From contig NC_088796.1 in NCBI RefSeq assembly GCF_011386835.1, positions 90,627,468-90,691,467 on the forward strand: DNA of 64,000 nucleotides, written 5' to 3'. The stretch's first letter is position 1, and each line of letters starts with the position of its first letter. The notes below the pieces were generated by a model. It searched no databases, was not told the origin of the DNA, and worked only from the letters and a program-made list of their open reading frames with translations. Below, in pieces: positions 10,409 to 30,864 of this stretch. The translations under genes and the position numbers were made by a program. Source of the DNA: Chrysemys picta bellii (taxonomy: Eukaryota; Chordata; Testudines; Emydidae).

Positions 10409-12277
10409 TCCTTCTTTGAGAGAGATATCCCTGTGGGTGCTCCACTTCAGGTCAAGGTGCATCCCAGCGCCTTCGATCAGAGATTTCTACAGCAGAACCC
10501 TTATGGGCCGTGCATGCGCAGTGCCTGCCTCTCGAGCTGTCAGTGTTTGAATAGCGCGTGCACGGCCCGGGCTCCTCGGTTCCTTCTCTACCGTCCCTGG
10601 CTAGAGACGGAGTTCAGCAGTGCTCTTTGAGATTAGTTTGTTTCTCAGTTTAGTTAGATAGTTTCAGTCATTATTGTTACTCCTTAGATAAGTTACATTA
10701 ACTGTTTACATTTATTACTTTAAAAAACAAACAAACAAAAAAAACCTCCGCGGTTTCAGACATGCCTGGCTCCCCAGGCTTCAAGAGATGCACCCCCTGT
10801 AAGGATGCCATCCTCACCTCGGACGGGCATTCACAGTGCATACGGTGTTTGGGGGAGTCTCATCTACCCCAAAAATGCATCCACTGCAACAAATTGAAAG
10901 TGCGGACCCGCAAGGACAGGGAGCTCAAGCTTAAAATGCTGCTCCTGGAAAACTCCCTCAGACCCACATCTGACCCTGGCCAGCAAACCTCCGTGATACC
11001 CTCCAGAGGCAAAACAAAAGCAAAAAAATGGCCAGCTTCCTCTCCCCTCAGGAGCTGTTCCTTGGGGAAGAAGTTAAAACCCGCACCGACCGTGAGTCGG
11101 CTGCCCCACTATACGGTGCCGAGGCTCAGAGCTTCCAGTTGCCCGGCTCTTCCAGCTCTCCTTCAGCCACCTCTGTCAGCACAGTGCCAAGAGCTGCTAC
11201 GGTGCCAACAGTACAAGCGGCAGCTGCGTCACCATCCTTTGATCTTGCGGTGCCGCTTTTGCAGCCACCGCTGTCAGCACTGAGCCTCCTGATGTTTCCA
11301 GCCTCCCTTGCAGTGCCGACCTCAGGGACTTCTACTCCGCAGAGCCAGCTTGCGCCCCTGGGACACGCTTCGGTGCACCAGCAGATGCCCCAGCAGACTC
11401 TGCCTCCACCAGCTACACTGGCACTGACTCCTGGTCAGTCAGCTCCACCGCAGTTCTTACAGCCAGAGGAATTAAGGGTGTTCCATGCTCCTGCTCTTCT
11501 CGGCACCTGTCTATCACCGAGAACTTTAGCACCCTACCTTCAGTACTCCCCTACCACTTCAAGCCCCTCTAATGACGTGTGGGAGGATGAGTATGAGGAA
11601 GAGAAAGAGGAATATAATGACCGGATGTTTTCCTCTCAATACTCTACCCAGATTCAGTTACCTACAACTGGGAGACACATTACAGCACGATCTCCATATC
11701 CTCAAGGCTATCCACACTGGTATGGTAATCCCTAGATGGGACCACCTATGTCCCCTTCCCCCAGAGCAATGGCCACACTGGGGTCCATGGACCTGGACCT
11801 ACACCACACCACACTCAGGTCTTCTGCGGGCTGCCCGGAGGAAAGTTGTCAGACCCTCCCCACTGCCTGCTTACATTGAAACCCAGATAAGACTCGAAGT
11901 GGCAGCCACCCCTACAGAGCCCCGCACACCTCTTCTATAGCGATAACACCACAAGATGCCACGGTGCCCCCACCACCTCCCGCTACTGATGAGCTCTCTC
12001 ACTTTCAAGAGTTGTCTCAGAGAGTAGCAGAAGAGCTCAAGATTACCCTGAAGGAGGTATCTGAAACACACCATGAACTCACCGATATCCTGCAAGCTAC
12101 GATCTCCTCCAAAATAGCCCTACCAATTAATGGGGCCATTATGGAACTTGCTAAAGCTATTTGGCAGACCCCAGCTACAATAACACCCACTAGTAAGAGA
12201 TTGGACCTCAAATATTTTGTCCCATCTAAGGGTTCTGAGTTTCTATTTACACACCCCTCATCTAATTCGCTAGTATA
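10409..12277 (+). mobile_element. DIRS-type retrotransposon copy A, 3'-truncated
   Basis: The element begins with the same terminal region as copy B at 30519 (ttctttgagagagatatccc, then ctgtgggtgc and a GC-rich leader ending agacgga). It continues into the gag-like open frames and breaks off after the SSKIALPINGA region at about 12277. There it abuts a 221-bp repeat. Reverse transcriptase, RNase H, tyrosine recombinase and the right terminus are all missing. The gag part is better preserved than in copy B. Confidence 0.8.
10762..12275 (+). pseudogene. DIRS gag-like ORF1, frameshifted
   Basis: ORF1 starts at ATG 10762 (MPGSPGFKRC). It has a cysteine/histidine cluster in the first 55 residues with the order CxxC, DGHSQC, CLGESH, CxxC, which looks like zinc-binding knuckles, followed by a Lys/Arg-rich stretch. 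The frame then shifts near 11030-11100 into a Pro/Ser/Thr-rich segment with an acidic patch (EDEYEEEKEEYND, about 11584-11620). It shifts again before 11964, where LKITLKEVSETHHELTDIL and SSKIALPINGA match ORF1 of copy B. By analogy with other DIRS elements this is the nucleocapsid-like protein. At least two frameshifts make it non-functional. Confidence 0.7.
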
Positions 12278-12498
12278 GTATGGTTCTCATCCAAAACTCA
12301 CTGAAGTAAAGGGAAGTCTTTTCATTGACTTCAGCGGGCTTTGGATCAGGCCCCGTATCTAATTTAGATAAGAAATACCTGCAATAATGCTGATATAGCT
12401 TTGGATAAGGGTTGACTATTTAATGGTGAGCATGGTAAACTGCTACATGTGTGCGTGGGATCTATAGGTCACTTAGTTTGCCCCATAAAACCATGTTA
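12278..12498. repeat. 221-bp repeat, copy 1 (inverted partner at 16943)
   Basis: This segment is the reverse complement of 16943-17165 with only a handful of differences, several at CpG sites (for example gcccc-g/a-tatct and gca-t/c-ggtaaac). Its left border coincides with the truncation point of DIRS copy A. Its right border lies within a few bases of the 3' end of the antisense LINE. Inside it, attgacttcagcgggctttgg and a related inverse piece make a small hairpin. Confidence 0.75.
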
Positions 12499-12504
12499 TT
12501 AAGT

Positions 12505-14620
12505 TTAGGTTTAGTTCATTCTCATGCTGTTGCTTGGACAGCATAGAGGTCATCAAATATGTACCTCCATGATGATCTGTCCTGAGCCATTTTTGCCATG
12601 TTACGCAGTAGGATAGCTATGAGGAATATGTGTCTGTTGATGCCATCCAGCCATCATGTTTTAGGACTTCTGGGGGGTCTTTTCCATCCTGCTTTCATTG
12701 GGTCAAAGTCAAAGATACTTCTCGCAGGGAAGCTCAGGCAGAATAGATGACCATACCACTTTAGAGAGTGTTGGGCATCCATTTGAGAGAGAGCATGATC
12801 TGTCTAGTTAGGAAGAAGCTCTCTTCTTTCAACTTGAATTCATACTGTTTGATGTTTTTGATCATTTGTAGATACTTCATCTGAGTGGTGTCTAACCTCT
12901 TTATAGTCTTGATAGTGATCAGCCACACATCACATATTGACCATCAAAGCATTATATATCCTTAGCTTCATCTCTCTGCTTATCAAGGTTTTTGATTTGT
13001 GAAAGATGTTCTTGATGAGGTACCCTGTTACTTATGATAATTTTGTAATGTGAGCTTCAAGTGCTTTCTTGTTGCTGACCATGTTATTGACAATAGAGAC
13101 GAGGTAGATTAAATCACTGACAATCTTGACTAGATGGTTGCCCACGAAGATGCTAGAGCCCATAGCATGTTCAAAATCACTAACTGGAAGACTTTTGGTT
13201 TTCCTCCAATTAATTTTCAGTCTGAGCTCTCCACCGAGCTTTCCAGGGCTTTAAATGCCACAGCCAGCTAATCCACTAGTTCAACAACTAGCACTATGCC
13301 ATTGGGAAAATCAGTGTTGGTAAGGTTCTTATCAAAGGGTATGCCTAAAATACATTTACTTAGTGTCTGGTCAAGTACGTAGTCTTTGACCACATTGAAG
13401 AGTTCTGGGGATGCAATGCATCCTTGTCGAACACCTGATGTAATTCGGAAGAAGGCAGTTATTTTCCCATTTTCAAGAATGCAGCTTGAGGAGTTGTCAT
13501 ATAACAGATGGAACATTCTACAGAGTTTGTCAAGGAAGCCTGTGAGTTTCAAGATCAGTCAAAGCAATTCCATGTTAATAATGAAAAGCGGCCTTGAAAT
13601 AACAAATGCAGTGTGAATTGGATGCTTGAATTTTCATGCCTTCTCAATAAGCTGGCACACTGAAGATTTGCTCTGTTGTGGAATGGCTGGGCATGAAGCC
13701 AACTTGTTATGGTCTTCTTTTTCTGAAGATATCCAAGGGTCAGGCCAATAAGACAGAAACAAAAACTTTCCTTGGGATGGATAGAAGAGTAATGCTGCAG
13801 TAGTCACAACAGTCTTGTTTGTGGTCTTTACATTTCCAATGCAGTAAAATAGTGCCTTTTTGCCAGTTGGATGGGACTGACTCTGTTCTCCGAATGATAT
13901 TGTCAGTACCTGCAACTGCAAATAATAGTTGGTTTGGCGCTTTTTAATGGTTCTGCAGGAATTCCACAGATTCCTGCCACCTTATTTCCCATAGCGTTAC
14001 TGATATCTCTGTGTATTTTGTCGATAGAGAATTCCCCAGGTTCATTTTATGCAGAACAGGTCATTTCAGCAGTGGCCTTAATATCAGGCTCCAAAGAATA
14101 TTGGCGTGTGTTTAGTAGCTGATTGAAATGTTCGCTCCAGCCTGCCATGCACTCTGCTTCTGTATCGGTTAGCTCACCAGAACTGGAGTAGACAGTGCCA
14201 AGTGACTAACTTCTCTCATCAGTGAGGTCACACAAGTGTTTGTTTAAGGAGACAACATTGTTCCTAGCATAAGTTTCCTTGAGTGCAATAGCTTTAGCTT
14301 CCATGAAAGCTTTGTGGTCAGTATGTATTGCTTTATTATTAGTGCAATTTAGTTTATGATATGTGATTACATTACCTCCAAATGAGCCTTGTGATGCTGT
14401 TCAGTAGTGGTGAAGATATTAATGGAGATTCAGGGATTCTCGGTTCTCTTTTTGGGATCAATAAAGATTATAGCGTCATCAATTATTTGAGATCTGAAGT
14501 TTATCTACAAGGATTGAGTATCAGTGAGACTCTGGCAGGGTCTCAAATCTGTTCAAGATTTCAACTGCATTATGGTCTCAAATGTTCCTGGATCTCTCAT
14601 CTATGGCCTTTTAGAAGAGA
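12505..14620 (-). mobile_element. Degraded non-LTR retrotransposon, I/Nimb-like
   Basis: Read on the minus strand, pieces appear in correct order from high to low coordinates in shifting frames. First comes a connector (GELTDTEAECMAGWSEHF, about 14140-14200), then GICGIPAE (about 13965), WQKGTILLHWK and SITLLSIPRKVF (about 13760-13860), a QQVGF/ST segment (about 13700), and GVRQGCIASPELFN followed by DFPNGIVLV (13268-13552). Last is an RNA-binding tail resembling SREMKLRIYNALM (about 12960). The expected FADD motif reads DFPNG here, so the catalytic aspartates are lost. The order and wording resemble I-superfamily/Nimb-type LINE reverse transcriptases. The clade call is tentative. Confidence 0.65.
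13268..13552 (-). pseudogene. LINE reverse transcriptase palm fragment
   Basis: A 94-residue open segment of the antisense LINE contains ITSGVRQGCIASPELFN, the conserved motif 4/5 region of non-LTR reverse transcriptases. It is followed by TDFPNGIVLV at the place where an F/YADD catalytic box is expected. The loss of both aspartates shows it is dead. No endonuclease domain was recognised upstream. Confidence 0.65.
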
Positions 14621-14639
14621 ACTATCAACATAACTTACT

Positions 14640-15115
14640 TAGACTTTCCTGAATAAAACACTGGCAGAGACTGAAGTTAAAGCAGAGAAACGAATGTGAA
14701 TTTTCATTATGGCAAGAGAATAACAGCGGGATGCCGCAAGGTTGTGTACTAGGTCTGATGTTGATTAATATATTTACTAATTTGAAAAGAGGGGTGAGCT
14801 GTGACATAGCCAAATTTGCAGATGACAAAGGTGTTTAGGTTAGTCACCCCCAGGGAGACTGAGGAATGCCAGAGAGGACCTAAGAAAGCTAGGATAACAC
14901 TGCAGGCAGCACAATGGCAGATGTAGTTCAATGTTTTGTAAATGCAAAATCATTCATATTGGAGGAAAACATTTGAACTACTCTGATTCCTTACAGGGTA
15001 CTAAACTGATTGTATCACTTCAGGAAAGGGACCTGGATATCATTATGGGCAGCTCAATGAAGTCCTTGCTTCAATGGGCAGCTGTGGTCAAAACAAACTA
15101 GATATTAGGATACCA
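14640..15115 (+). mobile_element. Old CR1 LINE fragment
   Basis: Translated pieces GMPQGCVLGLMLINIFTNL and CDIAKFADDK (about 14730-14830) match the palm motifs of CR1 reverse transcriptase. The phrases aatgcaaaatcattcatatt and ctcaggaaagggacctggat-like text further on match the downstream CR1 coding consensus. Stops and frameshifts are frequent and the 3' tail is not reached. Confidence 0.65.
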
Positions 15116-16942
<1,827 letters not shown>

Positions 16943-17162
16943 CTAACATGGTTTTATGGGGCAAACTAAGTGACCTATAGATCCCACGCACACATGTAGC
17001 AGTTTACCGTGCTCACCATTAAATAGTCAACCCTTATCCAAAGCTATATCTGCATTATTGCAGGTATTTCTTTTCTAAATTAGATATGGGGCCTGATCCA
17101 AAGCCCGCTGAAGTCAATGAAAAGACTTCCCTTTACTTCAGTGAGTTTTGGATGAGAACCAT
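16943..17162. repeat. 220-bp repeat, copy 2, flanked by 8-bp direct repeats
   Basis: This is the inverted partner of 12278-12498. It is bordered by ACTGCATT at 16935-16942 and again at 17163-17170, which looks like an 8-bp target-site duplication of hAT type. The ends (ctaacatggttttatggggc and, inversely, atggttctcatccaaaactc) share only atggtt, so terminal inverted repeats are weak at best. It is most simply a small non-autonomous transposon, although an inverted segmental copy is not excluded. Confidence 0.65.
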
Positions 17163-17518
17163 ACTGCATTATTTCAGATGCCCTATTGTATAGTTATTGT
17201 AGACTTTTTAATAGTAATCACAATAGGGTACTTACATTTGAAAGTGTGTCCCTCTGTGTTTTTGCTTTTACCTTCCACAGGAAGGTTAAAAAAACCCTGA
17301 TATTTTTTGACTGCATAATGATTTGAAATAAAGCTTATAGAATAGTGAAGCAGATTATGCCAGGCAAATGAGCATTTGGAAATAGGCATAGGAAAGCTGG
17401 TTAGTAGAAAACACGAACTGACCTAAACTTTTGCTCAAAAAAATTGAATCCAATCTTTTCTTTGTGGAATTCAAAAAAGTTTGGTTTACTGATTTAAAAG
17501 AAAACACCACTTAACACA
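17163..17518. other. FRMD3 intron, nothing seen
   Basis: AT-rich sequence between the 220-bp repeat and the CR1 insertion. No exon or repeat end was recognised. Confidence 0.4.
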
Positions 17519-18282
17519 AATGCAAAGTGCTCCACTTAGGAAGGAAAAATCAGTTTCACACATACAGAATGGGAAGAGACTGTCTAGGAAGGAGTACAGC
17601 AGAAAAGGATCTAGGGGTTATAGTGGACCACAAGCTAAATATGAGTCAACAGTGTGATGCTGTTGCAAAAAAAGCAAACATGATTCTGGGATGTATTAAC
17701 AGGTGTGTTGTGAGCAAGACACGAGAAGTCATTCTTCCGCTCTACTCTGCGCTGGTTAGGCCTCAACTGGAGTATTGTGTCCAGTTCTGGGCACCGCATT
17801 TCAAGAAAGATGTGGAGAAATTGGAGAGGGTCCAGAGAAGAGCAACAAGAATGATTAAAGGTCTTGAGAACATGACCTATGAAGGAAGGCTGAAAGAATT
17901 GGGTTTGTTTAGTTTGGAAAAGAGAAGACTGAGAGGGGACATGATAGCAGTTTTCAGGTATCTAAAAGGGTGTCATAAGGAGCAGGGAGAAAACTTGTTC
18001 ACCTTAGTCTGTAAGGATAGAACAAGAAGCAATGGGCTTAAACTGCAGCAAGGGAGGTTTAGGTTGGACATTAGGAAAAAGTTCCTAACTGTCAGGGTGG
18101 TTAAACACTGGAATAAATTGCCTAGGGAGGTTGTGGAATCTCCATCTCTGGAGATATTTAAGAGTAGGTTAGATAAATGTCTATCAGGGCTGGTCTAGGC
18201 AGTATTTGGTCCTGCCATGAGGGCAGGGGACTGGACTTAATGACCTCTCGAGGTCCCTTCCAGTCCTAGAATCTATGAATCT
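17519..18282 (+). mobile_element. CR1 LINE, 5'-truncated, well preserved 3' end
   Basis: The copy starts abruptly at aatgcaaagtgctccactta and runs through the last part of ORF2. It then enters the CR1 3' UTR (gactggacttaatgacctct, cgaggtcccttccagtccta) and ends at agaatctatgaatctttg, where CR1 elements carry their short 3' repeat. 5' truncation is the normal outcome of target-primed reverse transcription. It lies in the sense orientation within the FRMD3 intron before the exon at 18831. Confidence 0.92.
17527..18198 (+). pseudogene. CR1 ORF2 C-terminus, uninterrupted 223 codons
   Basis: The open frame contains LGVIVDHKLNMSQQCDAV, INRCVVSKTREVILPLYSAL and QLEYCVQFWAPHF, then [30 protein letters not shown] and HWNKLPREVVESPSLEIFKS. 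These are the thumb and C-terminal segments of CR1 ORF2 in their usual order, up to the natural stop. The reverse transcriptase catalytic core and the endonuclease lie upstream of the truncation point, so the piece has no activity. The absence of any stop over 223 codons suggests a fairly young insertion. Confidence 0.9.
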
Positions 18283-21760
<3,478 letters not shown>

Positions 21761-21824
21761 GGCTGATGTCTGTAAATTGAAATTTGAAGGGAAGACATTT
21801 TATGTGCTTGGAGCTCAGAGAGAG
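21761..21824 (+). CDS. FRMD3: FRMD3 internal exon c (FERM lobe F3)
   Basis: This 64-bp exon lies between ttcttcttag and gttgga. It completes the split tryptophan codon and adds 21 residues, ADVCKLKFEGKTFYVLGAQRE. The KLKFEGKTFYV strand is a hallmark of F3 in 4.1-family proteins. The donor gttgga is weak, because positions +3 to +6 depart from the usual purine-AGT. Skipping this 64-bp exon would shift the frame. It ends on a codon border and joins exon d directly. Confidence 0.9.
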
Positions 21825-22209
21825 GTTGGATATTATTTTTATACTAAATTAGTATGGGTGATTTAGATTTAATTTTAAAAAGCTACTAATGTATTTTAAT
21901 TTTAAAACGGGTCTTTTTAATGGATGGTTTTACAAATTGTATTTCATATATTGTAGATTACATGTAAAATAAAAATAAATTTGTGTCTTTTTTTTATTGT
22001 TTTTGAGAAAAAGGTATCTAATTTGACAAAGGGATTAGATCTGACAACATCTATTAGGTTTATCTAATCCAACCATGCAGTGCAGAGATTTTTCCTTACA
22101 ATTTGTTCCCTAATATTTATCCAGTCTAGTTTTAAGGGTCAAATTATCTAAATGTGGGAATTGCACCAGCATAAAACGTGAGTGTCAAACCCCTGACCTC
22201 TATAGTTAA
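21825..22209. other. FRMD3 intron
   Basis: Around 22040-22140 the words attaggtttatctaatccaa and atatttatccagtctagttt resemble an old amniote interspersed repeat, but too little is recognisable to classify it. Confidence 0.35.
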
Positions 22210-23015
22210 ATTTTCAAGTGGGCTGTTACAGGGTGGACTGGGATTTTTAAGAGGGAACTGGCAGGCCACTTGAGCCTCATTAACAGCCTCACTATGGGGC
22301 CTGACAGAGGGCAACTGGTTTTGAGAAAGCGGGGGGAACAGGAAACAGGGAGAGGATGCTGTGGGAGTTACTGCAAAAGAGTTGCAGTGAGCAGAAGGCT
22401 CCTGCAGTGACTCTGAGAAACCAGGGGAGCAGCAGTGGGGTTTTGCCTGCTGATGTCTACACTTGAATAAAAGACCCGTGGCCTGGCCCTGGCTGGCTCG
22501 GAGTCAGCTGACTCAAGCTCGCTGGGGCTCAGGCTGTGGGTCTAAAGATAGCTGTATAGATGCTCAGTCTTGGGCTGGAGCCCAGGCTCTGGGATCCTAC
22601 CCACTTGTTGGGTTTCAGAGCTCGGGCTCCAGCCTGAATGCAAATGTCTACACAGCAATTTTACAGCCTCACAGCCCATGCCCTGTGAGCCTGAGTCAGC
22701 TGACTGGGGCCAGCCATGGGTGTTTAACGGCTGTGTGTATATATATACCCTCAGAGCCAGAGAGTTGGACAAGGCAGACAGAGATCAGTGGAAGACTTGA
22801 GTTAAGAGGAGCCTTGGTGTGGTTGCTTGAATTATATTGGGACTTTAAGGGCAGTTTGAATTATTTTGACTTTTATGTTAATAAACCAGAACCCAAGAAA
22901 GGCTACTGCTGTTTGACTTGTGAAACCTTTTGGGAGTTGAGTCCAGAAAGGTAAACTGAAGCAGGGTACTATAGAGTCACCCCAGACACAAGAAGCACTC
23001 AGGAGGCAGCTGACC
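22210..23015 (+). mobile_element. LTR-like block interrupted by a MITE
   Basis: The left end tgttacagggtggactggga is mirrored at the right by gaccctgttat. A polyadenylation-like ttaataaacc at about 22879-22888 sits about 130 bp before the right end, as in the R region of an LTR. The block is split by the MITE at 22452-22750. No internal retroviral or Gypsy-type coding sequence is present, so at most this is a solo LTR. It could equally be an unrelated repeat. Confidence 0.35.
22452..22750. mobile_element. Palindromic GTCTACACT MITE
   Basis: The left end gatgtctacactt and a right end that has decayed to ctgtgtgtatatatatacc bracket a GC-rich palindrome. In it, gagtcagctgactc, gctcgctggggctcagg and cagagctcgggctccagcct recur in opposite orientation on the two sides of a centre near 22600. 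The short TA run at the right end looks like a later microsatellite expansion in the terminal repeat. Confidence 0.55.
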
Positions 23016-24133
23016 CTGTTATATGGGCCTTAACCCAGACCTGAATTTTAAAGTCTCTTGATTTGTTTGGTGCATTCTGCTGGACTCCCAAGCAGCTGCT
23101 TGGGAGAACTGCAGACTTGTGGGAGAAGCTCACTATCTAGTGTCTGTATAGTTAGTTTCTTCTAGTATTCGTTCATTCTCCAGTGTTCTGACCACAGAGG
23201 CTCTGCCTAGAGCATTCCTCTTAACCTGCCCATGTCCTTTGGGATGGTAGACTAATGCAGGTCAGAGTGATGTTGAGCATCGGTGTCTCCAAGGCTGTGG
23301 CCATGTTGAGGACCATAGTCGAGATGGGGGAGGGAGGATGGAAGAAAGAAAGCTAGACACGGGGAACCAGAAACTAGTGGGGGATATAGAATGAGCCACT
23401 GCAAGGGATATGTGGGGAGTCAGTCCAGGGAAATAGGGAAATTTAAATGAGAAAGCTGGTGGGGTGAGGGGGGGGGAAGTTTGAAGTTGCGGATGAAGAG
23501 AGCCAAAGATAGGCATGGACATGGTAGTGAGAAAGAAAGTCAGCAGGGAGTAGGGGGTAGCCAAAGAGAGGGAAGGAGGACAAGGGGGGGCTATGTGGAG
23601 AACAAGAGTGAGAGAGGAGAGCATAGTGGAAAGTCAAGGGGGAGCCAGGCCAGAGTGGATGGGGGAACTCGAGGAGGAAGTGTGGCTTTGGGGGAGAGAA
23701 TTTATTGTCTTTATATGCAGGAGACGCAAAGAATTCAAGGATTTGACAGGGGAATCAAGGCAATGCATATTCATTAAATATGAAAATTAGGATGTTGCTT
23801 CATTTGCATAAAACTCAGCTTTCTCTACCTACAGCTATAATGGGTATGACCTTGAGTCCATTTCTCTGTTAACAAATCACTCGACCAGCTCCTTCTCACC
23901 CACAAAAGTAGCTTTGTTATGTGAAAAATCAATTTTCACAAATGGGGGGTGTGTGTGGGTGGGAAATCAAGTGCAAATGGTTTGCAATGCAGTGTGGATT
24001 AGTATCACTTAGGAAAATTTGATCCTAAATGTTTCTAGTGGACGGAGTTTCTATCAGTTACCTGGAAGACTATTTCACAGTCTTAAAGAATTCAACTTTT
24101 ATGTTTTTTCTTATTTCTTTTTTCTACACTTAG
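23016..24133. other. FRMD3 intron with purine-rich tract
   Basis: The stretch 23310-23700 is strongly purine-rich (gagagg, aaagaaag and ggggga words) and gives long open frames on both strands without any recognisable domain. The acceptor of the next exon is ttctacacttag at 24133. Confidence 0.45.
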
Positions 24134-24499
<366 letters not shown>

Positions 24500-24712
24500 A
24501 GTGAATAGGATGACAGACCGGGAGTTAGGGAACATGGGTATTACTCTTGGTTCAGCTGTTGACCACCTCTGCAAACTTGAGCAAGGCACTTAACTGTTCT
24601 GTATCTCAGTTTCTCCTATGAGTAACATGGAGAGAATAATGCTACCCACCTCTATTAAGTGCTTTGAGATCTGTGCTAGGAGTGTGCTAAGCCGTAAGTA
24701 TTATTCATCTGG
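24500..24712 (+). mobile_element. MIR-type SINE
   Basis: The order gggtattactcttggttcag, then ctgttgaccacctctgcaaa, gagcaaggcacttaactgt, ctgtatctcagtttctccta and finally gtgctttgagatctgtgcta follows the MIR core and its L2-like tail (tcagtttcctcatctg, ctttgagatcc). This is one of the clearest old SINEs in the window. Confidence 0.75.
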
Positions 24713-29823
<5,111 letters not shown>

Positions 29824-29862
29824 TACACCTCTACCCCGATATAACGCTGTCCTCAGGAGCCA
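29824..29862. mobile_element. Tc1/mariner (Tigger-like) terminal fragment
   Basis: TACACCTCTACCCCGATATA followed by ACGCTGTCCTC matches a terminal repeat known from reptile mariner-type elements that begin CTACCCCGATATAACGC after a TA target. Only about 40 bp of one end remains, so the call rests on that terminus alone. Confidence 0.4.
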
Positions 29863-30518
29863 GGATGGGTGGGGCATGAGGGAAGGGGTGGGACCTGGGG
29901 CAGAGCAGGTGGTTGAGCACCCCCCTGAACTCGTAGGAAGCCGGTGTCTATGTCTGATCCTGTTTCATCCCAGGTGGTGTTTGGGATTCAGCTGGAAACA
30001 TTTGAAGTGGTGATGTCATCTGGGTTCCTCTCTCTCTGGCTCAGTCTGGTCAGGACATCTCTCAGGATTAGGACAAAGAAGGTCCGGGGTCACAGGAGAC
30101 AGTGGGGATAGCAGCTAGGATGGTGAAGCCACCTCCACTAGCCAATTTTTTTCCTGAAAGTCCTGTTTAAGGACCCACAAAGTGATTGATGGAATAGCCT
30201 ATTCCTTCATTATTTTGTCCACCAATAATATCTAGTTTTTGACACAACAATTTTGGTTCACTGATTTCTGGTTCCACACTTTTCTTGTTTACCAAGCATG
30301 ATCTGAACACAGTCCTTGATTTATATCAGTAGGCCTTTTTGCATGGACTAATTTGGTCTTGTCTGACTCCCTTTCATACTTTTTCCCATCAACATTTGTT
30401 GTTATAAGTTACTGTGACATCTTATGAACTTTCACTCACTTCTTATAGTTAACTCACAACTGCAGTAAATATGTGGGCCCAATTATCACAACAACCCAAA
30501 ATATCCTCTTGAAAGCAC
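29863..30518. other. FRMD3 intron, nothing recognised
   Basis: Moderately GC-rich sequence without a recognised exon or terminus up to the left end of DIRS copy B. Confidence 0.35.
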
Positions 30519-30864
30519 CACTCCATTCTTCTTTGAGAGATGTCCTTGTGGGTGCATCCCTGTGCCTTTGCTCGGAGATTTTTACAGCAGTACCTGCACA
30601 GGCCATGCACATGTGGTGCCTGCCTCACACGCTGATGGTGCCTCAATATTGTGCACGTGTGGCCCGGGCTCCTCGGTTCTTTCTCTACTGTCCCCGGCCT
30701 GAGACGGAGCAGGATTTTTGCTTTTAGACAGTTAGTCAGTTATTTATACAGTTTATCTAGTATTTTAATTTTAGTCAGATAAGTTTTATTTCCTCTCTCC
30801 CCTTATTCTCTTAACTTCCCCCCCCCCTTCCCAGTTTTTTTCTGTCAGTTAGATAGTTTATATT

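Noticed and set aside
16943..17165. Reading the 220-bp inverted pair as proof of a chromosomal inversion
   Set aside because: Copy 2 has 8-bp direct flanks, so two transposon insertions in opposite orientation explain the pair equally well. It is kept only as an open question in the findings.
22463..22954. 163-codon plus-strand open frame
   Set aside because: It spans the palindromic MITE at 22452-22750 and the LTR-like block. There is no domain, and the reading continues across a transposon border.
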